Source: Pratylenchus scribneri
Lineage: Eukaryota; Nematoda; Chromadorea; Rhabditida; Pratylenchidae
Assembly: GCA_030063045.1 (NCBI GenBank)
Contig: JAQSEB010000159.1
Coordinates: 682,001 to 746,000 of the forward strand
DNA: 64,000 nucleotides
Direction: 5' to 3'
Part shown: positions 38,101-51,236 of the stretch, one piece after another
Position numbering within the stretch: the stretch's first letter is position 1
Layout: every line of letters starts with the position of its first letter
The notes under the pieces: model-generated
What the model was told of the DNA's origin: nothing
Database searches by the model: none
What the model saw: the letters and a program-made list of their open reading frames with translations, nothing else
Made by a program: the position numbers and the translations under genes

Positions 38101-41100
38101 TTAAATCAAATAACAAATTCAAAAAAAAATATTCAAAATTACGACAATAAATATCTTCATTCGATTTTATTCCAAACATTCTCGATTTTATATATTTATT
38201 TTTTGAATTCTGATCGTTTTTTAACAGTTCATGAAATTCAATAAAAATTTTTATTTTTTTTAAACAAAAAATAATTTAATAAAATTATTTTTCCTAGGTA
38301 TCTGGTGATATTCGGCCAATTGATTCGCCAGTGTTTATGGCTAATTTGGCTGAAAATTATAAAATGCCCAAAAAATTTGATACAAATGTTATACCCAATG
38401 AACTTAACGTCCCACTTGATTCATACATCATTTTCTATCTATTATTCCATTACAAATCTTCAACGGAAAACAAAATCACAATTAATTTGAGCTGTTCAAT
38501 TTCAACATGTTCAAAATCAGGTCAATCAAATAGACTATTTATAGATGTGTCCAGAAAATAATGTTTATTTTCTTTTACAGATAGCGCATTGTTGCTAACC
38601 ATCGATTTGAAAAATAAAATTTTGGACGTCGAAACTAATGAAGTAGGTTTTTAATAAAAATATATTCTAGTTCTACTTAATATACTTTTCAAATATTTGA
38701 ATATACTGAATAAATGCTAAAATAAAATATCAGAAAAAATTGTTGCCCGAAATATACGCACTTTATAATCAAATTTTAATTGCAAATAATGACTTACTAA
38801 ACTTTTTAAATTTGTTTTTATTTTTAGTTCAACCGTGGCAAATCGCCAAGGTATGCAAATTGGTATAGTGTAGACGAGAAGCTCAATCAACCATTGACAA
38901 CGAAATGGACTATTGCTCAACCAGTATGGCTTATTATAAAACAAAATCAACGGCTGAATGATACTGGTCATGGTGATGGTGTATATAAATACAACGTGTT
39001 GATTAATGGCGAAAATCAGATTGCCATCAAAAGTTACAACAAAGATCATTTTTCTAATGATTTTGATGAGATCAGCGTAAATTTATAAATTATATATTTA
39101 TTTTATATTTATATATTATCCTTTAGAGAATAATTTAGCGGACCCATTCTTGAATATACAGCTAGATGCTAATTTTTTTAATATTTTTTTTATATTAATT
39201 CATTCTAAATGAGTTGTTTAGAGCCATTTATTATAATATTGATAAGTCTTAGATTTTAGCAATAATTCTATCCATTTTAAAATTTTGTAAATTTATAACA
39301 AAAAATAATAAATTAAGATGCAAGGAGATTTCTTCCTCTTCAACAAAATCATACCATTTCCATTGCGATTCACAATGAAGAATAAAAAGTCAGAAAATCT
39401 TCCTACAAAATTAAAAATAAGCGTCAAAGGAGTGGTAATGCCAAATGCAGAATTGCTTGAATTTATTCTGGCCACACCAGAATATGATGAAAAAAAAAAT
39501 GAGGAAGTTGAGAAATATAATGATATTGAACGATTGGGCATTAACGGTGTAGAAAAATTCAGTGAGTTTATTTTTTTTTGAATTATTAAACATCATATTA
39601 TCAAATATATTCAATAAATGACTGAAAAATACCCTGTTTTTTTTTGTCTAATAATGCTCATATTTTGACTAATATTCCTTAAAAATCTTTGAAAATATCA
39701 TTGCTATGATTATAAATAAAGGATTAATAGTTAGTCTTTGCTTGACCCATAGCTCAAATACCAAATTCAAATAAATCGATGAATCATATTTTAACTTTTT
39801 ATGTTTGATTTATCACATTGAATTGTATTCTATTTAGGTATTAAGATTTAAGTCTCAGGGCTACTATTAGACAATTTACGGTATATTCTTTTTCGTTTAA
39901 TTTATAATAATAAATTTATCTTTTAATAATTTTATATATTAATTTTTGAGATGGTGATATCTTTCTACATGTACGGGCCAATCAAACAAAGAATGAAATT
40001 TGCATTGGAAAAGAATATAATAGGGTAAGTGCTATAAGTAGAGTTGGAGAGAGTCGGTTACCCGAATCCCGAACCGAACCGAGGCCATTTTTGGGCCAAT
40101 AACCGAAACAGGAACAGAGGTCTTGGAATCGAGCGGAACTGGGAACCGAGGGTTGGAACCGACGGTTCCATTGTTCTGTCATTCACCCCGAATAGGAAAT
40201 TTTTTGTAAAATTTCACATTTTATGGGACATTTTTGGCTTAAAATTTTCCCCCATCGTATCAATTTTAGCTAAAATTTCCCCATATCGTGCCATGATCAA
40301 TCTTTTCTTTTGAGGCTATTTTATTGAAGCGGACCCAGTAGAAATTTAGAAATGATGAAAGAATTACTGAATACATGATATTTGAATTCTTTTATTTGAT
40401 TTTATTTCCGATATTTTATGAAAAAATAAATTTTAAAAATTTTTTATGACCATTTTTCAAAAAAAACAAGGAACCGGAACCGACGATTTTTCAGGAATCG
40501 GAACCGGAACCGGAGACCTCGGTCTAGAAACGACTCTCTCCAACTCTAGTGCTAAGCACCATTGTAATTGCTTTTTGTATTCGGTTTAATTATGCAATTA
40601 ATTATTTATAATTTCAGAATGGACCGTGTAATGCTCTTCGCGAAACAAGTCCATTTATTGGAGGCAAACCTTTTTCCATAGAGTTTATTGGAGAGAATTG
40701 GAAAAATACATCCTTAATTGTGCAAGTTAATAAGAAACCATTTGAGTTGAAACGAAACGATTTTGAGGCAATGTATTTAGTGGTACGTTATTATTTATAA
40801 AGAGAATTTTATTGTTTTCATATTTTACAAAATAAATTTTTTTAAAAAAACTTGAATTTTTGGCCAAGTTTATTGATTTTTGCATTTCGTTTTTCGATAG
40901 CAATAATATTCAATTCAATGTAAAATTCAATGAAAAATGTTGAAATACTTTTTAACAAATTTGAAAAATTGGAGGCTTATTCTTATAAAAATTTTTGAAT
41001 TTTAAAATAAAAAATTTAGAAAATATAATTTAGCAAATTAATATTGAAATTGAAAGTTTGTTTTAATTTCTAAAATAGTTTCTTCAATGGGCTCAAAACC

Positions 41101-41373
41101 AGCCTTGATTCTAAAATAGTTTCTTCAATGGGCTCAAAACCAGCCTTGACAAATCAAAAATTCTTTTTAATTCCTCCGTCCTGTTTTACTCCATATATCC
41201 AACTTACAAATTATTTAGCTTATGCTGATATAAATTTCCATTTTGTATCCGACAATAATTTAATTTAATTAAAACGATTTAATCATAGATTTCTCTTATT
41301 TTTTAAGATTATGGGCGATATGGTCCTTTTTGATTCGCCAAAATGTGAGCCGGAATGTCCGAATAAGAAATAA
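32184..41373 (+). CDS. Secreted tandem galectin-like protein, about 19 exons
   Basis: ATG 32184 opens a signal peptide (hydrophobic SSILAFIFLCSITILAD). Exons: 32184-32296, 33266-33395, 34180-34352, 34403-34512, 34988-35289, 35626-35866, 35913-36001, 36536-36705, 36756-36815, one ending 37345 with unclear 5' border, 37475-37545, 37703-37870, 38298-38520, 38581-38642, 38828-39076, 39318-39561, 39951-40024, 40618-40782, and 41308-41373 ending TAA. From 35.6 kb on, a beta-rich pattern repeats about four times. Each unit closes with a galectin-style strand pair: YIMFEGDMKL, YVQVSGDIRP, MQGDFFLFN, YLVIMGDMVLFD. Inside are FTIKLLIG, GDIFLHVRANQT and VLINGENQ, like the galectin core strands. The N-terminal 300 residues are unclassified. 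Galectins bind beta-galactosides, but I do not see a clean HxNPR..WGxEER site, so sugar binding is doubtful. The intron phases I checked are consistent except before 37345. Export to secretions or body cavity is inferred. Confidence 0.7.
33577..34039. mobile_element. Long-TIR foldback MITE in an intron
   Basis: Arms of about 80 bp: left AGGTATTTGTATGGTATCTG then GATATACCAATCGACGCGTC; right the complement, ending CAGATAACTTACAAATACCT. The GATATACCAATCGACGCGTC core recurs in the element at 47981-48270. Non-coding; located between exons 2 and 3 of the galectin-like gene. Confidence 0.8.
36225..36432. mobile_element. Tc1/mariner-type MITE (TA target)
   Basis: Inverted ends CCGTAAATCCTCTATTAGT and ACTAATAAAGGATTTACGG, flanked by TA on each side (36223-36224, 36433-36434). 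208 bp, no coding. A TA duplication with short TIRs is typical of Tc1/mariner derivatives. A half-element with TTTACGGTATA is at about 39875. It lies in an intron of the galectin-like gene. Confidence 0.8.
40039..40548. mobile_element. TIR element next to a splice donor
   Basis: TIR TAGAGTTGGAGAGAGTCG and complement CGACTCTCTCCAACTCTA. Sub-terminal blocks are built of GGAACCG/CCGAACC motifs at both ends. Flanks GCTATAAG / GTGCTAAG match only in part. It starts about 15 bp after the exon end at 40024 of the galectin-like gene, leaving the donor intact. Confidence 0.75.
41068..41149. repeat. Exact 41-bp direct duplication
   Basis: The unit starting TTCTAAAATAGTTTCTTCAA and ending AACCAGCCTTGA is present twice without mismatch (41068-41108, 41109-41149), in the last intron of the galectin-like gene. 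It is a recent duplication or an assembly artefact. Confidence 0.9.
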
Positions 41374-42001
41374 ATTGTGAAAACATGCAGCCGAATGCGG
41401 ATCCAGAAAGAATGATTTTAAGAAATTTCCATTTGGGAAAAATCGAACAATTGAGCAATTTAATATATTTCCAATTATTAATAAAAATTTTCATTGCAAT
41501 TAAATTCAAACTTTAAAAATTGATGTTTGACAATTAAAAGGGAATGGATAAGATTGTAGTAATAACTCATTATCATTATAAAATATTGTAGCATATTTTT
41601 GTAGTTTGGAAAATGAAGACTGATTGGAATCAGAGAATCATATAATATTTAGGAAAATTCAAACACCCTAATATCTCAATTGATATAGCAACCTTTAATA
41701 TAATTGATTTTGAGTACAAATCATAGTTCCTCTAACAGAGTAACTAAAATTTTTATTTCATTTCATTTACTCAATTCCTTAATAGCAACCATTTTGAATG
41801 TTACAATTATTTTTATTTGGACTAAGGGACACCACAAAGAGCCAAAAGAGAAGCCAAGCCAAGCCAAACCTAGACAGCAGCAGCAAAAGTGGGTCAAAAT
41901 ATTTTTTCCTTTATTATTTTTTCCTTCTTTTGAATTCCATCATTTTTTTTGCATTTTTAACGGTCAACATATTTTAGATAAATTGTAAATTCTACTTTAA
42001 A

Positions 42002-44453
42002 ATGAATAATAATTTAATTATTCATCAATTGGTGAATTTTTTTAATTATTTACTTCAAACAATTTTCCCCTTCTTCCTCCCATCTTTTCTACAAAATAAG
42101 CCGGATAATATTCCTTTGTCGCCTTGTTGCATAAAGCCCAAAATTGTCGAGGTCGTCCATTTGCCATTGGAAACATTCGCTGAAATTATGGAATTTGCCA
42201 GCATTGAGGACTTGAATCAAATAATGGTGTTCGTTTCACGCAATTTTGCCCTTCTTGCATTCCCAATACTTCGGCGACGATTTACTGTAAAATTAATAAA
42301 TAAATTATAAATATTTCATAAAAGAAAAATAAAATACTATTCTAATAAATCTAATAAAACAATTTTCTATAAAAAAATGACTTCCTTTTTCCAATTTTCA
42401 GGTGCGCATTTCTGCTTGGACGAAGGATTTTGTTGATCCGATTTACAATGAGGATTACAATTATATCAATAAAATATTGAAAAGAGTTCCTTTTTGCCTT
42501 GAGTCCGCCGAAATAGTCAATGCAGAAAAACCTTTTTTGACTGGATATATAGTGGTAAAAATTGTTTAAAAATATTTATAATTTGTTGAGGATTTTCACA
42601 CTGAAAATTATCAAGAAAAATCATTTTTAAAGATGGGATATAAAAAAATAAAACAATTATTTTAAAACTCTTTTAGGATATTTCCAAATTGATTTGCAAA
42701 AAAAATTAATTTCATATTAAAATTTTCTTAATAGGTAGCGCCAATTTTTGGAAAATATAGCAAGATTCGCAAAAATACCATTGCTAATGGCAGATTATCT
42801 TGGCGAACATGTAAGTTTTTCGAGCAGAAAAGGGTGGCAATCGATTTCTTTTCACCAAAGAGTATAGTAAAAAAATTATGGCCTTAAAAAATTAAAAATA
42901 GAGGGGTTAGTTTTATGAATAAAAATTGTATTTTTAATAAAATAATCAAGTAAAGCCTGAGAATTTTCTTAGATTCCTTTACCGACCTCATATGCCTTTT
43001 AGCCCTTATTTTCCTTTGTTATCTAAGAAATTAAAAAGGCCATAATTTTTTGAGTTCTATTTGAAACAAATTATATAGATTTATGGATGATATCTAGATT
43101 GAGATGTAACATTGCCTTAAAATCCTAAATGACCGTCCTTTCAACTTTTTACATTTTTGAGGCAATTTTTTACTAGATATACTTATTAGATCGATTAATG
43201 ATTTCATTTTTTCGACTAGACTCTTTGAGAGGAATCGGAAATTACTAATTTTAGCCCATTTGGAATGCTTGGTAAAATTTTCTTCATTCAGTATTACCTA
43301 CATCGATTATTGACCATTTCGTCATCCTAAAAAATAATATTTCAATTGAATGGCGTGCTAATGGCGGTATCGAATGGGAAAGACAAAATGAAACATTTTC
43401 AGCGCTCGAAGGAAATATTATTAACTTCATGGTGAAAAATCTTCCGGTGCACTATGCTGAAGTAATTATAATATAATTAGTGGTTGCATTTAAAAAAAAT
43501 TTTTTTTTGAATTAAAATTGAATACTATTCAAAAAATAATGAAAAAAAAAATTTAAAATATTAAAAAAATATTGAAAATAGATTTTAAAATAGATTTTAA
43601 TACTCTCAATGGTTTGTCCTAGAGTAGATCCATAATCTTATATGCAATCAATAGAAATTTTCAAGATGCATCGAGTGGTACATAATTTGTAATAGTTTGA
43701 GAAAAATTATAGGGTGAGTATTAGTGACACTGGCGTGAAAAGACAGCTGTTATCTCTAGGCAAAGACACTTTATAAGATCCGATTTATTCACTATTTGTT
43801 CACTTTTTATTTAATCGCCGTCGGCGAATAGCCGATAGAACGGAATGACTCGAACCTATTGAATAAAGATATTTCCTCCCAAAATCTGTCCTCTTTCATT
43901 AGACGGTTTGAACCGATTTTCTTTTTTTCCCAAAACCATTAGTTTCGGCTTTATCTTAAGCTAAAGCTATCAAATGATACATCTCATTTAGTTAAATATA
44001 TCGATAGAATTGCATGTCTTGAGTAGGACAAATTATTGTAACATTAAAATTTTTTCGACATTTTCTATACTCTTTTCTCGATATTTTCAATATTTTTTCG
44101 ACAAATTAAATATTTTTATTTCATATTCTCTAAAAAATTTTTTTCCTTCTTTAAAATTTTTTTTGAATAGGAAAATATAAAAAATGCAAATTCCTTCATG
44201 AATATTCAGAAATACTTTTATCTTTTATAAAATTTAGGGTGCCAAATTGGAATTCCGCTTCAACTATCATGGTCGTCCACTAGGACTTGGCTATAAACCA
44301 GAAGATTATGGACCGGCAATCCGTGACATATGTTATACATTTACGGCTAAAACAGAATCGAATCAACAAAACAATTTCTGTGGAATATTTAAAGTCATTT
44401 CTTTTGTATTTTCCATCATTTTTTTCATTTTATGGTTTAATTTTATGAGATAA
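42002..44453 (+). CDS. F-box-like protein with C-terminal membrane segment
   Basis: Five exons join in phase: 42002-42286, 42402-42553, 42735-42810, 43292-43461, 44238-44453. Exon 1 has a hydrophobic stretch (VNFFNYLLQTIFPFFLPSFL) and then an F-box-like motif, HLPLETFAEIMEFASIEDLN with VSRNFALLAFPILRRRF. The rest (FGKYSKIRKNTIANGR, SIEWRANGGIEWERQNE) has no known domain. The C-terminus SFVFSIIFFILWFNFMR is a likely transmembrane helix. F-box proteins link substrates to SCF ubiquitin ligases through Skp1; families with an F-box and a lineage-specific tail are common in nematodes. The hydrophobic ends make a membrane-attached form plausible. The start is the first ATG; an upstream exon cannot be excluded. 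Confidence 0.65.
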
Positions 44454-44712
44454 AACATCACAAAATTTTCATAAATAATCACTTTTATATGTTTTCATAT
44501 GATCTCCAATGAATAAATTTAACTCTTAGAAAATTTTATCGTATAAAAATTGCAGCCAGACAGAGAAATACTTATCGAAACTGCTCCGGTGGGCATTTTT
44601 CTTATTAATATAAAATAAATAATTATAAAAATATCTTTAATTAATTACATGAGCCAAATAAGAATTGATAAAATAGATGATCTAATTTTAATTAATTTTA
44701 AAAAATAATATT

Positions 44713-44781
44713 GCTGCATGGATTCGAACCAAAAAAGTTTTTTGTTTATAGTCGCACACTAACACTGGACCATGTGGTATA
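44713..44781 (-). tRNA. tRNA-like relic or SINE head (low confidence)
   Basis: The minus strand shows a box-B match GGTTCGAATCC and, about 40 bases upstream, TGGTCCAGTGTTAGTG, which resembles a tRNA A box / D arm. The acceptor stem does not pair and the anticodon arm is AT-rich and irregular. Most likely a tRNA pseudogene or the head of a tRNA-derived SINE. Confidence 0.35.
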
Positions 44782-46618
44782 AAATTCTCACCCAAATAAA
44801 TTTCCAGATCATTCACTTCGGTTTTGCCATTTTCACTTAGGAGTTAGGACTTTATCCAAATCAATTCGCACAATGTATTCCTGAAAAAAAATTATAATTA
44901 TGTTATTTTATTTAAAGAATTAAATTTGTACACCCGAACTTTATTCATTAAATTATTAATTTAAGTGAATATTAGCGTTAAATTTAGTAAATTTAGTATG
45001 CATGTAATATTATATTATTAAAGGTATGTATTAATTAGAAAAGTAATTAGTAATTGATTTTATTATAGAAGAATTTTGTACCCTAAAAGTGACAAATAAT
45101 TCATTAAATTTCTGGCAAACTATGTTTTAATAATTTTAAATTTAATGAAATTTTTTAATAACTTAAATTCGGATAAAAAAATTCGGGTAAAAGTACCAAA
45201 AAATGAAATAAATATGTATAATTTAATTCCAAATTTGTATCTATTTTATAGCCATCATTTTCCAGTAATTCAAGCACAAATTTGAATTAAAGTGAAATGC
45301 ACCACTCTTCTTTCCAATTTCCTAAAATTTGCGCAGATTTTTCATCTTTGTAAAAATAATTATACAGCTGGAAAAAATTTGGGTCATAAGCTCATAAGTA
45401 AATGTTGGCAATTTGCACTTTTTAAGAATAGAGACACATCTGCGATTTTTAGAAATCGACATGCCGTCATTTTTCCATTAACTTCCATTTTATCTTATTT
45501 CATTTTTAATAAAATAAATTTATTTTTCTTCCACATTAAATTTTAAATTCAATTTTTAATTTGAATTTTTAATATTCCCCCCTTCCACTTTCTCAGATTT
45601 AGACAGAAATATTTTTCCAAATTCTCCATATTCATCAAAACGCATTAATTTAATTTTGGTAAGAAAATGCAATTTAGAAATGAATTCCGCCAATTTATTT
45701 CAATTGATGGAATTTTTACAACATTTTCTTGGCCAAATTATTAAATTAGTTTAAATTAAATAAATATCAATTTCCTGAAAAATACAATTTTTTGGCCAAA
45801 TTATTACATTCCCTGAAAAATACATCGAAAAAAACAGAATTAAATTTGAAGAGAGTGGCGAAAATAATTGAGGATTATTTAAATGTGAAAATTTTAGTCT
45901 TCTCAAATATAAAAATTTTGGCGATTAAAATAATTCCAAATTTTTTGTTCAAATTATTTTGATGAATAAAAATACGCATTACGACATTTGCGGACGAAGC
46001 GGTCTGTTGTGGTAAAACTGCCGTGGGATTGTTTAGACCATTTTATTAGGCATAAAATAGCTACAAACTTGTCCTAAGTTGAAATTTCACCGAGTTAGGG
46101 TCAAAAAAAGAGGCTGATTTAAATTAAATGTATTTCTGACCGTTTTTTGGCCATAAATCAGTGAAATTTCTTGGCCAAAATATTTGAAATCACTTTGTAG
46201 CTAATTTTTTGCCAAATAAAATGATCTAAACAATTCCCACCAGTTTTACCACAACAGACCGTTTCGTCCGCAAATGTCGCGTCCTAAATATCGTAATGCC
46301 TGCTGAAAAATAAAATGAACTTTTGCGATAGCAACGGGCACGGGAACAGCAGCAAGTGCAAAAAAATACAAAATAAAATTTTAATTGCACAAAGTAATGC
46401 AGTTCTTTAAAATTAAAGTGCAGTCTATCCGGCCATTACATATTTTTGAAATTTTAATTTTGTTCTTCCTACCTAAATTCTCATTATTTAATACAAAACA
46501 AGAATTTCACACGGTCTATTTCTTAAACCTGCTCATTAAAAATTGTTTTTAAGCAAGTTTCGCTGTCATTATTCATTTATCGAATATTATTCTACTGACG
46601 ATTTGGTTTAGTTTTTCA
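44782..46618. other. Intergenic region
   Basis: AT-rich DNA between the F-box-like gene and the receptor gene. It contains the MITE at 45976-46299. An 84-codon open frame at 45292 has no recognisable domain or splice context. The proximal part before 46619 should contain the receptor promoter. Confidence 0.45.
45976..46299. mobile_element. Foldback MITE, family shared with 4157-4510
   Basis: Inverted arms GACATTTGCGGACGAAGCGG / CCGTTTCGTCCGCAAATGTC, extending to GCATTACGA / TCGTAATGC at the tips and GTGGTAAAACTG inside. The right tip has about 12 extra bases not present at the left. AT-rich centre, non-coding. Confidence 0.8.
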
Positions 46619-49600
46619 ATGGTTTACAATGTATCCGCTGACTTGGTAGGAATTTTTTCAAATAAATTTTTTTAAATTTTAGTATCCAAGCAATCAACAA
46701 ATATATGGTTTTGTTTTGATAATTTAAAAAAACGTTTTTGGGCATTTTTTCTAAAATTAATATTTCAATTTAGATAAATTTTATATTTTAGTTTTGATTT
46801 TTAAATAAAGGATTTTAAAGATTTTAAAATTTTATTTTATTTAATCATTTTTGGAAAAAAGTTGAAAATTTAATCCATCGAGAAAAACTTAAAAAAATAA
46901 AAAAACATCTAAATATAAGGCAAAAATTATTCTTAAGGAATTAAGTTAATTGAAAAATTTAGCAAATTAAAACCATCTATTTAATTTAGAATTTTTATTA
47001 AAAGATAAAATATGATAAAGTATATGGCCAATCCATAAATAGGAAATTTATACGCTATTTGTATAGATAAATTCGCAGAAATAAATTGAATTTTTGTAAG
47101 CTAAAATTTATTTCAAAATGTCCTCATTTTTAGTGGTACCAATATTTCATACGCAACGATGGCCTCCAGGCATGGATTCTTTCTGGCTTTTATGGCGTTC
47201 GATTTTTGTTTGGCTCCTTTGGAATTCTGCTAAATTTGAGTCTGGTCTATGTGACTGTGAAGAGCGCGTAAGTAAAATTAGAAATACTGTATTTTATATA
47301 CAGTATGCTCCATCAAATATTAATTTCTCAAATAAATAATTACAATTTTTATTTCGAATTTCTCTAAGATTTTATTTATTAATTTGATAGAATTATTTAT
47401 AATAAATTCCACCGTATTTTCCTTAAAATATTATTTTTTTAATTAATTGAAAAAACCCGTAAAAAATAATAAAATAATTATTTTTTATAAAAATACATTT
47501 CCTCTATAATTTTTTTATAATTTGCTATTTTTGTTCTTCATTTTATAAAATTTTTAATTTTGAATTATATTTAAAACATCTTTTTTTCAAATTTATAAAA
47601 TTACAATATGGAAAAAATAATTTAAAAAAAAATCAAATTGAGGAATTATAAAAACTAAAAATTAATTGACAGTAAACTCCACAAAATATGCTGCATTTTA
47701 TTGGCATTGGAAAGCTTGCTTTCCTCAATTATGCACATTGGCTATTTGTTCGGTCTTTTTGTTGTTCTTTCGGGCCTTCGATTTGTGCCCTATCGATTTT
47801 GCACTTGGTTCGAAAATCCATGCCTAATTGGTGGCCTAGAGGCGCAATTGTTGATGTTGATTATAAGCCTGGATCGGCTCACATCCGTGTTGTTCCCTTT
47901 TTGGTAAATATTTATTAATTTAAAATAGGATGATATTTAATTTTGCGAAAAAAGACCTTGAAAATTGCGAAATGAATAATGAAAATTTCGAAAAGTTTAT
48001 ACCGGTTTAGTGATCTGTCCAAAATTCACAAACCATATACCATTCGATAGATCTCGTCAAGACGCGTCGATTGGTATATATTTTGTTATGGTTTGATCAA
48101 AATTAAGGTATCAAACCACTGAAACCGTTTTATGGAGTTTTGTTCAAAACCAATTAAATGCTGGCAAAATATATACCAGTTGACACGTCTTGACGAGCTC
48201 TATCCAATGATATATGGTTTGTTAAATTTTGGACAAACCATTAAATCGTTATAAACTTTTCGACATTTTCAATACTCTTTTCGACATTTTTAATGCTTTT
48301 TTTCTACAAATTAAAAACCATTCTAAATTAAATTAGATAATCCATCTGCAAATTTCCAATATATTTATGCTTAAAAACAGGTACAAAGAACGTGCAAAGT
48401 TCAAAATCTACATGTCGATTGCATTTTTGCTTACTGCCTTTGGCATTTTTGATTCTGTACTGTTACATATCGACTATATTGACAGCGCTGATGTGTTAGT
48501 TTATGCATATGGAATTTTTCAATACCGTCAAATAATAAAAAACTAAAATACTATTTTTCTCTTTTCAAATGAAATTTTAAGTAATTAAAGTCAATTTTGT
48601 AATTTTTTTCCAAAATAAAATTCTTGATACTTTTTATTAAAAATTTTATAATTGAATTACGAAAATAATATAAAAAAAGAATATAGGTATCGGAATAAAT
48701 TAAACACGATTATTGAATTTATGATTGGTCGAAAATCAGATTTAATACTGGGATTCATAGAGTTGTCTATATTAAATCGTAGCTTCGCTCACAAAAATAG
48801 AAAATGAAATTTCGGGGGAAATTTCCGAAAGTTTTAATAATAGTTTTGGTACCAAAAATTGACGAAATTTCATATTGAGATGAAATTAATCGAAATTAGA
48901 AAATCGATCCTATCTCTGATGGAATTTCATAAATCAAGCCATTTTGCAATATTTGAATGGGAACCATTTTTTAATAAAATAAATGAAATAAAAAATACAA
49001 TATAAATCTTGAAAAAAATCCCCTTTTAGCATGGTGATATGTGATCCTGCCGAAATACCTCAATCTGCAAACATTGCCTCAATATTGGCTTTTAAAGGTT
49101 TGATGCTGAGTGGTGTGTTGCTCGTCTTGTACACAATAATGTGGATTGTGGTCTACCAAATGCCGAGCTACAGAAATAGTAAGTGGTAAATTCCGGCAAA
49201 ACTGGGGTAAAATTTTTTACATTTAAATCATACAGTTTTAAATTTTAGTATTTTTAAACATAAAATATTCAATATGAAATTTTATGAAAAAACTAATAAA
49301 ATAAATTAATTTTATATTTTTTCAAGAAATAAGTGGAAAGAAACGTCGAATCATTAAATCTTTGCTGGTGATTTGCATTCTCAATTTGTTCGGCGTTTTC
49401 ATACGTCTAATGTTGAAATTTTATTTCAATGTATATCCGCCCCATCCATTCGTGAAACGCGCCTCGATCCTTTTGGGCACATTGGTGGTCATCAATGTGT
49501 ATAGTGCAAATGCGCCGGTGCTCTATGCATTCAGGTGCTCCTTTATAAGCATTTACATAAATTAATAATTAAAATGAAATAAAATTAATAATATATAAAA

Positions 49601-50187
49601 TGTGAATTTTTATCGAAAATTTTTGCAATTATGCAATTTCTTTTGGAAAAATTATTTAAAAAATTTAAAATAATTTCAAAATATTAATCTATGATTAATT
49701 AAAAATTAAGTATATATCTAATATTTTTTTTATTTAAATTTTTTGTAAGTGAATCAAAAAAAATTATTTAAAAATATTATTTTTACAAAAGAAATTTGTT
49801 TCATTGTTTGGATAAAATTAAAAAAAATAAATTAATTAAATAAAGAAAAATGAAAAAAAATTTTAAAATAAAATACAATGTATATATACAATTTTTTTTC
49901 TTGAAAATTAAATTTTATTCAATTCCATAATTTATCTAAAAAATTATCAAAAAATAATTTTTACATTGTAAATAAAGCAATTTCATTGTTTAAAATTTAA
50001 CAATTGAGTAAAATAAAATTTTATTTTTTTAATAAATTTTAATTCTTTCATTTTTTTAAAAATATTTAGCGATGAATATCGAACAGAATTTAACAAATAT
50101 ATTAAATGGCTACCCAAATGCTTCGGAAGAAGAGGAGGAGGACAACAATCCAATACGATAACACCTATAAAGAATATAATTTTCTAG
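46619..50187 (+). CDS. Seven-helix receptor, nematode serpentine type
   Basis: Seven exons with matching phases: 46619-46645, 47134-47267, 47673-47903, 48381-48494, 49030-49178, 49327-49534, 50070-50187 (326 residues). Helices visible in order: FLFGSFGILLNLSLVYVTV (TM1), KICCILLALESLLSSIMHIG (TM2), LEAQLLMLIISLDRLTSVLF (TM3, with the LDR motif that replaces DRY), IYMSIAFLLTAFGIFDSVLL (TM4), ILAFKGLMLSGVLLVLYTIM (TM5), IIKSLLVICILNLFGVFIRL (TM6), LLGTLVVINVYSANAPVLYA (TM7), then a short basic tail. The pattern is that of nematode chemoreceptors (srsx-like is my best guess). Ligand unknown; a chemosensory role is inferred. Exon 1 is only nine codons but fits donor and phase. Confidence 0.8.
47981..48270. 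mobile_element. TIR element in a receptor intron
   Basis: Inverted arms of about 120 bp: left GAAAATTTCGAAAAGTTTAT then CACAAACCATATACCATTCG; right the complement. The arms also carry CGTCAAGACGCGTCGATTGG, a core shared with 33577-34039 and, decayed, with about 14430. Single-arm relatives occur near 44050 and 51070. Confidence 0.75.
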
Positions 50188-51236
50188 TATTTAATTAAAG
50201 GTAATTAAAAAATTATCTCATCAATTTTCCTATTTTATATCATTGATAAAAGCAAAAACTTAATAAAAATGAATTCACTCATTTATTTATTGCGATTTTG
50301 ATTCCAAATAATTTTTTTTGCCTATTCTCATTTTCTACAAGTTTTATTTATTAGGCATGAAAGTAGCAGCCATCAATTTACTATTGACAATTTAAAGAAA
50401 AAATGCAATTATTAATTTGTTTGCTTATTTAAAAATTCCATTAATTTTTTCAATTTAAAAACAGAAGACACCTTGGATTATGCGCATTGTTGAAATGCTT
50501 ATATTAGCTTTAAAATTGGATTAATTTTTAATTAGTCATTAATAAAAAATAAATTTTTAGGTATTAATTTTTTTGTCATTAATTTAAAAAAATATAGGAC
50601 TTGATGATATTCAATTCTTTCAATTCCCAATTATTCCTTCGCATTTTGCAAAAAAGCAATTCAAATTTCAAAAGACAAATCCTACAATTTTTGACATTTT
50701 TTTAGATTAACAAATGAAAATCTGATATAATTAATGTAAATTAGTTTCCGAAAACTGTAAAATATGTACAAAATAAAACATCAACTATAAAAAAATTTTT
50801 CATGAAAATGGCAATAACATTTAATTGAGTGTCGCTTCCATGGCGGAAAAATTGTAGCAATAAAAGTCTATCTCTACTTGGAAAATAGCGTGTTGTCTTA
50901 AAGTTAATTTAAAATTTTTAAATAATGTTTTAGGCTTATTTTTCTTTCAAATTTTTAATTTTCTTTTAAGAATCAAAATTTACAAGCTTTTTTATTCTTG
51001 ATAATTTTTGATATCAATTTTTTAACAAATATTCATAATGGAAAATTTTTAAAAACAAAAAAGCATTGAAAATGCCGAAAATTTTATACCGTTTTAATAA
51101 TTGTTTAAACATTTACCATACACCACTAAACCATATACCAATCAACAAAAATGCAAATTTGCAATGTTCAACGCCAAAAATGAGGATAGTGAAAATGTAA
51201 TTTACATAATAAATAAAAGAATATAAAATTTTTATA
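50188..51236. other. Region between convergent receptor genes
   Basis: AT-rich sequence holding the 3' ends of two convergent genes. AATAAA-like signals are frequent but not informative at this base composition. A partial relative of the 47981-48270 element lies near 51060-51150. No gene seen. Confidence 0.45.

Noticed and set aside
41704..41988. 94-codon open frame upstream of the F-box-like gene
   Set aside because: Low-complexity, no domain, no convincing splice into the following gene.
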